Assembly (NCBI GenBank): GCA_000697355.1
Contig: JNEN01000800.1
Coordinates: forward strand, 1 to 14,877
Direction of reading: 5' to 3'
Length of the DNA: 14,877 nucleotides
From: Syncephalastrum monosporum B8922
Taxonomy: Eukaryota > Mucoromycota > Mucoromycetes > Mucorales > Syncephalastraceae
A program made the translations under genes and the position numbers. The stretch's first letter is position 1. The number at the start of each line of letters is the position of its first letter. The notes beneath the pieces were generated by a model, which was not told where the DNA came from, ran no database searches, and saw only the letters and a program-made list of their open reading frames with translations. Positions 9,187 through 14,877 of this stretch are shown here, in pieces.

Positions 9187-10570
9187 CTAGGCCAGGAAGA
9201 AAAAGGCCACACACGAAATGGCAGCCATAAAAAGACTGCCATGAAGCTTAAGGGTCTGAGAAGCATCGGAAGAGTTGCTTGCACCGGGAACGACACCGGA
9301 ACCCGTCGCGGTGCTTGCGTTCTTGTTCACTGCAGCGTCGAAGCTGGGGAAAGTGATGACCTTCTCAGAATAGGGGTGCGAGATGTTCATGCATGTCGCG
9401 ACATCCACCACGTGTTTGTACGCCTTCTTAATCGCAGGGTAATGCTGCAAAGCAAAATCCATTGTCATGTTGTTAATCTCGTGCGCCAGCACAATGTTGC
9501 CTGAATTGACAAAAGAGCCGTTGGATCCCATTGTGATAAAGTTCTCATAGTTCTGGTTGACGGTTTGCTGAGTGATGCCAGGCGTGGTGCCTGCAGCCCA
9601 GTCGTCGGTGTCGAGGTTCCACAGAATGGCTGTCAAACCAAGCTGAGAAGCAATCCATCGCACACGGTCGTCAAGATCGCCCAATGCAGGGCGCCAGTAG
9701 AGAGGCGTAATGCCCGTCACATATTTGATCGCCTTGGACGTGTAGTACAGCTCGGCAAGCACTTCTTGGTTCGTCAGGGTCGTCATGAGCTTGTGCGACC
9801 AGGTGTGCCCAGCAATGTGGTGCCCATCCCTCACGCCACGCAGCGCACCGTACGGCCAGTTGATGACGTTCGAGCCAATGTAGAACATCGACGCCTTTTG
9901 GTTGTTCTGCTGCAAAAAGTCATAAAACGCATTGTGCGAGCAGTTGGGGCCATCATCAAAGGTCTACAAGGCTGGGTTAGTAAAGTTTTAAGGAGACCTT
10001 TCAAGGTGTGGCATATTGCGAGCCAGATCAGGAGCAATAAAAAAGAAGGTGGCTCCTATCGATCGATCTGGACCTGCATACACACAAATGAACACCTACC
10101 AAACCCCATGTCTCTGGCTCAGGACAGCTTGCAATATCACCGTTCACGCCTTGGACCTTGGGCTTGGTGCACTGGCTAGCGGACCACCAGCAGTGAGGAT
10201 CGCCAGCTGTGTCGTAGCCTGTCATGTCCAGGCCGCCTGCAGGGCTCTGCCTGCGCACAGGAATGTTGGGCGCCTTGGTCCAATCAATCGAATTGTACAG
10301 CTTCTGGAACTCCTGGCTCTGGTTCATGTTGTTGCTCGTTGCAATATCCCAGATGGTCGGCCATTCGGCCTGGTTCACAGTGAACGCCGATTGATAGTAC
10401 TGGCATTCAGTGGCCACGTCGTACGACGTTGTCTGTGGCAGCTGCGGGATAGTAATGTGGGTAGGATCCGTCTTGGTCACTGTGAAATTGGTCGCGACGG
10501 CGGCCTGGGTCTGCTGAAGGAACGATGTGCCCACGAGCAGAAGACTGAGTACAGCTGTCTCTCGCAACAT
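9187..10570 (-). CDS. CDA: Secreted GPI-anchored chitin deacetylase
   Basis: This enzyme (carbohydrate esterase family 4) removes acetyl groups from chitin to make chitosan in the cell wall. Two exons, 10570-10100 and 9963-9187, flank a 136-nt intron and give 415 residues; the junction creates the family motif WGL|TFDDGP. A signal peptide spans 1-23 (cut after TQA). NodB motifs: TFDDGP (158-163; Asp160 likely base, Asp161 metal ligand), GHTWSH with metal ligands His210 and His214, RPALGD (248-253), DTDDW (275-279) and LAHE with His318 as likely acid. The C-terminus is Ser/Thr/Asn-rich and ends in a hydrophobic tail (about 398-415), as expected for a GPI signal. Several N-glycosylation sequons are present. 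One oddity is motif 3: the usual RPPYG is RPALG, although the Arg and Gly are kept. The start at 10570 is chosen because it begins the signal peptide directly; the frame is open further upstream. Confidence 0.95.
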
Positions 10571-10687
10571 GATACGGATACTAAGGATTAAACAGTGGAC
10601 AATAAAAAATACTAAGAAATGGGATAGTAAAGAGAGGAAGTAAAGAGAGTGGGAGAGAGAGAAAGAATAAAATATCAAACCAAAAGC

Positions 10688-10700
10688 TATATATATATAT
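10688..10700 (-). promoter_or_regulatory. TATA-like element of the chitin deacetylase gene
   Basis: A TATATATATATAT tract lies about 118-130 bases before the deacetylase ATG on the - strand. A pyrimidine-rich stretch on the coding strand (about 10620-10672) separates it from the start, as is common in fungal promoters. Confidence 0.45.
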
Positions 10701-11002
10701 CCACATCCAAAGAGCCTAATGACTGGCTCTCAACAAGGAGGAGCCGGGGGCCGGACCTTTCGCAGCATCCGCACATGCGCACACACTCGCACACATATAT
10801 AAAACATGACGCAGTAAATTAGGAGGATCGTTGCGATGCAGGAGACGTATTTTCTTTCACGACCTATTGCCTGGATAGGAACATCTGCATGGCGACGAAA
10901 GTGTATCAGGTGTCCGATACGCCATCCATCATTTTCTGTTTTTTTCTCCTTGGATTCATCTCTCGCTGTCATCAAAACAAAAGCAAAGTCAAAAACCGAA
11001 TA
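10701..11002. other. Region without a confident gene
   Basis: Upstream of the deacetylase promoter I see no gene that I would annotate. On the - strand an 81-codon open frame (10975-10730) encodes a basic N-part and one hydrophobic stretch (CIATILLIYCVMFYICV), with no family resemblance. On the + strand a good TATA box (TATATAAAA, about 10796) sits 40 bases before an ATG at 10836 that opens a 56-codon frame. Neither has other support. An alternating CGCACATGCGCACACACTCG stretch near 10770 could adopt Z-DNA. Confidence 0.35.
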
Positions 11003-11538
11003 TTAACGGATGGAACCCATTCTTTTAACAAGCACATCAAGTTTGGCGTAAATAAGTGCTAGGTCGGGAGAGCCATGGTCTATAATTAGCACCGGCACAT
11101 TCACAAAGGAATGACCAAAATATAGTAAAATGAGCAATGGAGTATACAAAAGAGAGCCCAATTGACCATTTTCGCACTAATGCGGTCGATAAGGCTAAGG
11201 CTGCTGAACAAACGGATCTGCAAAATAAGAGAAAAAATAAAATAGGCGCCGAAGTAGGACGAAAGAGAAACGATGTGATCGCTGGACAGATGTTTCGGGT
11301 GACAGTCCCGGGAACCGCGACGTCTGGGCTGACGAGATTCGCGCACATCCAAAGGTTCGTCCGGTACGTTTACGTCTTGTTTTCCTTGTTGGTGTCGGAG
11401 CGTACGTTGGTGCTGCCGCGGTGTACCACCCACAACGCCATAAAAGAACAAGACAGCCAAAGCAATGTATTGAAGAGCTGCTATTTTCGGCTTCCTTTGT
11501 TTTTTCTTTTTTTTTTTTTTTTCCTTTTGTCGGTGCAT
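11003..11538 (-). CDS. Tentative small three-exon membrane-type protein
   Basis: Not recognised. Two splice sites look good: an acceptor TTTTTCTCTTATTTTGCAG before 11217, and GTGCTAATTATAG before 11079. Exons 11538-11347, 11217-11178 and 11079-11003 join in phase to 102 residues. The last two exons read IRLFSSLSLIDRIN then HGSPDLALIYAKLDVLVKR, a protein-like amphipathic sequence ending at TAA. The first exon begins with a lysine run encoded by an A-rich homopolymer, then a hydrophobic segment (IAALQYIALAVLFFYGVV), suggesting a membrane anchor. The two proposed donors (GAT|GTGCGC and ATTA|GTGCGA) resemble the GTGCGT donors of the SNT1-like gene. The frame is open upstream to near the zinc-ribbon gene stop, so the start is uncertain. 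The 3' exons are the more credible part. Confidence 0.33.
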
Positions 11539-11690
11539 GGCGTGATGGCAAGCGTTGGGGCTTGCTGGTAGGTCTGTCTTATCGAGAATGGCTCGCTCGG
11601 CACCGAAGACGCTTTTGCCTTTTGCCTTTTCCATTTCACAGTTTTTGCTCTCCACCACCGCTTTTTCCATGGATCACTGGTATCGATGGG

Positions 11691-12200
11691 TTAGAGCTTG
11701 AAAGTTGCGCCACAACGGGGGCACCAACTGATCTGCTTTTGTTTTTGTACGAATTGGCCGCACTCTGCACACCAGGCGTCGTTCAACATGGCCATCAAAT
11801 CTGGTTGTGGGGTCCATCCAGTGCGCATCACCCATGCTGCAGAGGAAGGTGGGCGTAATATGTCCTGGCGATGGCGTTTATCGGTCTCGAGGATGGCTGA
11901 ACCGGTGTCGTCTAGGATACTATCACTGGATACAGGGTCGTCAAACGGAGCTTGAAACGAAAAGCGAAATTGACAAGCCCAACAATGAGCGCGCCAGTTG
12001 AGGGCTGAGGAGGCGGAGGGCGCTGAGCAGCACGACAGTGACAAGGCACGCTGCAGACGGTAGAATCTCGGATATGCAGGTCGGACACTGATGGTTCTGG
12101 ATGTGCACGAGGGGCAGGCCAGATCACACCAGGGTTGTTTGGCTGTGGTAGCAGTCTCACCGCTCGTATCCGCTCTAGGTTTAGCAACGCCAGCAGTCAT
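11691..12200 (-). CDS. Uncharacterised double zinc-ribbon protein
   Basis: A single-exon frame of 169 residues, starting at the first in-frame ATG (GGATACAATG). I do not recognise the family. Two paired cysteine sets suggest two zinc ribbons: CPSC (29-32) with CWAC (73-76), and CAEC (144-147) with CPRC (160-163). The second ribbon, WCAEC then QISWCPRCGATFKL, ends the protein. Extra cysteines occur at 25, 57 and 58. Between the ribbons is a polar, Asp/Ser-rich linker and a segment with W-V-M-R-T-G-W. There is no signal peptide or membrane segment. By analogy zinc ribbons bind nucleic acid or protein partners, but no function is assigned. Codon choice is regular. A pyrimidine-rich stretch of about 150 bases precedes it on the coding strand and fits a promoter or 5' UTR. 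Confidence 0.7.
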   Translation of the reverse strand: MTAGVAKPRADTSGETATTAKQPWCDLACPSCTSRTISVRPAYPRFYRLQRALSLSCCSAPSASSALNWRAHCWACQFRFSFQAPFDDPVSSDSILDDTGSAILETDKRHRQDILRPPSSAAWVMRTGWTPQPDLMAMLNDAWCAECGQFVQKQKQISWCPRCGATFKL

Positions 12201-12404
12201 TGTATCCGATTTGCACCCCGTCGTAGCAAAGAGCAGCAGAACAACGAAATAAGACAAGAAAGATAAAAGAAGGGGCTAGAAAAAGAAAAAAGAAAATGGG
12301 AAGAGAACACAGGCGAAAACAAAGCACAAGCGGGAAGAAAAAAGACAAGCACGGTGTAACATGCACCATCATCATGAAAGGCGAAATGAAATGAGAGTTC
12401 TTTT
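12201..12404 (-). promoter_or_regulatory. Pyrimidine-rich leader of the zinc-ribbon gene
   Basis: On the - strand the 200 bases before the zinc-ribbon ATG are dominated by C and T (CTTTTTTCTTCCCGC, TTTTCTTTTTTC). An acceptor-like TTTTTCTTTTTCTAG occurs at about 12279, so a 5' UTR intron is possible. It also carries the 3' end of the neighbouring hydrolase gene. Confidence 0.35.
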
Positions 12405-13470
12405 CTATGGCTGTTGAGAGCCTTTTTCTATAGCGAGCGAGTCTGGACGGGCAAAATAATGAAACTTGTGCGCATAATCGGTGTGAGCGCTGATGTAATA
12501 GCCACCCAAGGAACGGCTCGCATCGATGGCTTTCACGGAGGGATCGAGTTCTGCCTTACTGTCCCTGAAGCCGACTTCGCCCACAGCCTGGTCACCTACC
12601 AGCAGCGCGCGCAGCAAGACACCCAGCGTCAAGTCTTTGCCCGAGTAATAGATGGTCGTGTTGGATCGTCCGAGACCACGCCCGGGTGCCACGTGTGGCT
12701 GCAGTTCATCCATGGTCAATGCAGGCGCGCACAAATGAACCGCGTCGGGTCTAGACACAGATTCTTTAGGACAAAGAAAACTCTCTCTTTTTCTTTCCCT
12801 TTCTTTCTATCTTTCACTGGATAGGAAAGTATCACCATGCTTCGTATTACCTTTCTGTGGGATCCATGAGAGAGCACGCTTCGACGATATGGCGACAGCC
12901 GAGGGAATGGCCTACGATACGAAGCTTATCGTGTTTACGGCGAAGATCGAGCAGACGCCAGGCCAGCATCTCAGCGCGCTCATGGCTCTCGCGCTGAGCG
13001 AGATTGAATTGATAGGCAAGGCGAGCAGCATGAAGGCCGACGTCGACGGCCAAAGTACCGGCCACGCTCGCAAGCGTCGGTAGCTTAAAATGGCGCAGAC
13101 GCTGCCAACTCTGGTGGACCAAATACAGCCCAGAGCCGAGCGTAGCAAGAGGCAAGGGCACTTGGTGTGTAGGAGAACCCGACGGCCACGAGTAGCCCAA
13201 TGCATCCGAATGCCACCGATGCTGGGGCGAGAGCACCAAAAGACGATGCGAATGCATCCAATCAGAGAACCGGTCAGGCGATTCCCCCTGCGCAAGGAAT
13301 CCTCCCGCACAATGTCAGTTGAGGACTCAGTGAAGAAACAGAGGAAGAGGGGCGGTACCTTTTACATAGACTGTCACCTCCGACCGTTCTTCTTTGGAAC
13401 GCGTCAAGACATGGATGCGTGGTAACTCTGTAAAAAACTTTTTCTTGGCGGCGCCTGCCGCTGCTGTCAT
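12405..13470 (-). CDS. Alpha/beta serine hydrolase (lipase-like, function unknown)
   Basis: Exons 13470-13359, 13301-12851 and 12750-12405 join in frame to 302 residues. The fold is inferred from its motifs: a beta strand and oxyanion turn (VTVYVKGFLAQGESP, about 32-46), LGYSWPSG, the nucleophile elbow GHSLGC with Ser170, a likely acid Asp227 (YYSGKDLTLG) and a likely base His277 (YYISAHTDYAHKFH). The arrangement resembles DUF726/DUF900-like hydrolases, which have a WPSG strand and HSLG or HSMG elbow; the substrate is unknown. No signal peptide or membrane segment is seen, so it is probably cytosolic. Intron 1 (57 nt) is placed at GGGAG|GATTCC because the nearby CAG acceptor (13288) breaks the frame, while this site restores GFLAQGE. 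Intron 2 is 100 nt. The start ATG is followed by a short Ala/Lys-rich leader. Confidence 0.82.
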
Positions 13471-13668
13471 CCGAAAGGGCGGTGGTTTGAGGTAACAGAG
13501 AAAAAAAAAGCAGAAATCAAAAAAATAAAGACAAATTGACAAGTGGCAAATGATTCAAAAATGCGATATGAGAATTACAAGGTGCATGGAATGACAGTAA
13601 GAGTGAATGCGCGGCGGAGGTAGGTTGCGTATATGAACAGGAAAATGACGGATGGAGGAGGACGTGGG

Positions 13669-14841
13669 CTAGTCGACGGGACAGTCAAAGTTGGGCGCAA
13701 AGGCGACGCGTGTGTTTGACCAGACAAGGCCGGAGATGCGGATAGTGACGTAAAAATCAATGGCGAGCGTAAGGTCTTGTTGTTCGGAAGCAAGGGTGGG
13801 AGAGAAGCTGGCAACCTGCGGCCCGCAAGCGTCGTACAGGTCATTTTTGGTGGGGTCGGAGGTGTTGGTGGTGGTATAATTGATGCTGACAGGGAACTGC
13901 AGTACGGACGACCCGGTAGGCAGGAGGAAGTTGCTGAGCGCCCCGGCCCCAAATGCTACGCCCGTGTCGTGGTCGACGGCGGTCAGCGTCATCGACTGAA
14001 TGCGGGTGGGTATGATGTTCTTGTCGTTGATGGCTGTCAGGTTGACGGACCATGTCGCGTTGTAGGACAACGCATCTTTGGACCATTGGGGCGGAGAAGT
14101 GTTGCTCGCTGCCGCAAAAGACACCCCCGGCACACGCGGCCACACGATGGCCCAGATCACTACTATGACAGCCAAGATAGCAATCACGCCCAGCGCTGTC
14201 ACTGCTCCTCGTGTCAGCCCACAGCACCGGGTCTTGGCGCGCCAGCCGTGGCCAGGCCCTGCTCGTTTGGCTGCAAAGAGCGACAGCCAGTCCTCTTCAG
14301 ATGCCATCGGCTCGGACCGTGGCGAACGCTCCTTCTTCTCGTGCCCCTCGAGGATATGGGGGTGAGTCTGGGACAGGCCGTCCTCGAGACGCGCATCTGT
14401 CTGCATCGAGAGCGCGGGTTGCAAAAGCGAAGGTGCCTTGTCCTCGATATAGATGGGCTCCACGGGGGCATGTGGGTCGCGTGCGTGGTGTGAATAAGGC
14501 AGGTAAGAATTGGCTCGCAAACTCGTGCAGCGTTCTGCCGGCGCCGCACCCCCACCAGCAAAATGCTCCTGCCGGGCGTACGGGTCGTCTTCGTAGCGTG
14601 GAGCCGTTGTCGTCAGCCGCTGTGTACTGCTGTCCGACCCTGACCGGGAATGCGCAGCGACACCTGCCCATTCGCTGCCTGTCCGGCTGCAATCGTCAAA
14701 ATCTTTCGAATGGAACAGTCTTTGAGTGAACACAGGATCGCCAAAAAAAAAATCCTTTTAACGGTGTGTACCTGAGCTGCTTCGTATAGCTCTCAGCGCA
14801 GAGCGGTATGGGTCATTATGGATGGCGTCTGGCAGAGCCAT
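13669..14841 (-). CDS. Single-pass membrane protein with LEA-2-like domain
   Basis: Two exons, 14841-14772 and 14702-13669, flank a 69-nt intron and give 367 residues. The first exon (MALPDAIHNDPYRSALRAIR) was found because the long downstream frame has no nearby ATG and a CAG|GTACAC donor joins in phase to an acceptor at CGAAAG|AT. Residues 1-188 are Ser/Pro/His/charge-rich and probably cytosolic. A basic cluster (KRAG...KTRCCGLTR) precedes the membrane helix at about 189-211 (TALGVIAILAVIVVIWAIVW). The remaining 155 residues are beta-rich with many sequons (NTS, NAT, NLT, NYT) and two late cysteines that could pair. The topology matches fungal and plant LEA-2 (NDR1/HIN1-like) proteins. Role unknown; such proteins are associated with membrane or wall stress. 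The type II orientation is inferred from the basic flank and the sequons. Confidence 0.78.
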
Positions 14842-14877
14842 TGGAGGGAGAAGAGGAGCGAGTGGTTATCGCTGAAA

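Noticed and set aside
9565..10179. 204-codon + strand frame
   Set aside because: It is antisense to the chitin deacetylase and covers its intron; no motif.
11137..11571. 144-codon + strand frame
   Set aside because: It runs across a poly-T run and antisense to good - strand splice sites; no domain seen.
13284..13290. CAG acceptor at 13288 for the hydrolase intron
   Set aside because: It joins out of phase and meets a stop after a few codons; the site at 13302 restores GFLAQGE.
14713..14733. GTG start for the LEA-2-like protein
   Set aside because: Non-ATG starts are rare in fungi and an in-phase upstream exon with an ATG and a good donor exists.
5715..14841. A new multi-gene defence, mobile or biosynthetic system
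   Set aside because: The genes are independent housekeeping or surface types with separate promoters on both strands; no transposase, recombinase, synthase or defence-type nuclease is present.

Overview
This 14.9-kb window is nuclear chromosomal DNA from a filamentous fungus, most likely an early-diverging Mucoromycota (Mucorales-like) species. The evidence is short GT-AG introns (about 40-135 nt) with CTNAY-like branch sites, a GPI-anchored chitin deacetylase of the type zygomycetes use to make chitosan walls, an Nrc-2/Fpk1-type AGC kinase, and an Snt1/NCoR-type corepressor subunit. The genus is an inference; no sequence search was possible. The window opens with 23 consecutive G, which looks like a contig or read edge.

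Layout. Two genes lie on the + strand. The first (152-5366) encodes a large SANT-domain corepressor of the Snt1/NCoR family, with an Arg/Asp-rich N-terminus, a coiled-coil corepressor core, three SANT domains and a polyQ/polyH/polyP tail. The second (5715-8055, eight exons) encodes a complete AGC kinase of the Nrc-2/Fpk1 class. From about 8.6 kb every gene is on the - strand: a possible small gene fragment (8597-8759), a chitin deacetylase (9187-10570), a tentative small three-exon gene (11003-11538), a 169-residue double zinc-ribbon protein with no recognised family (11691-12200), an alpha/beta serine hydrolase rebuilt from three exons (12405-13470), and a single-pass membrane protein with an LEA-2-like extracytoplasmic domain (13669-14841). 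The kinase and chitin deacetylase are tail to tail across about 1.1 kb of mostly non-coding DNA.

How the genes relate. I see no operon, defence island, mobile element or biosynthetic cluster. Three genes touch the cell surface in a broad sense: the kinase family controls phospholipid flippases and polarity, the deacetylase modifies wall chitin, and the LEA-2-like protein is membrane anchored. This is probably ordinary gene neighbourhood. The most useful results are the reconstructed splice structures (a hidden first exon of the LEA-2-like gene, the hydrolase exons, two in-frame candidate introns of 3n length), the uncharacterised zinc-ribbon protein, and two small spliced genes that simple open-frame reading would miss. 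I did not find convincing evidence for a new multi-gene system.
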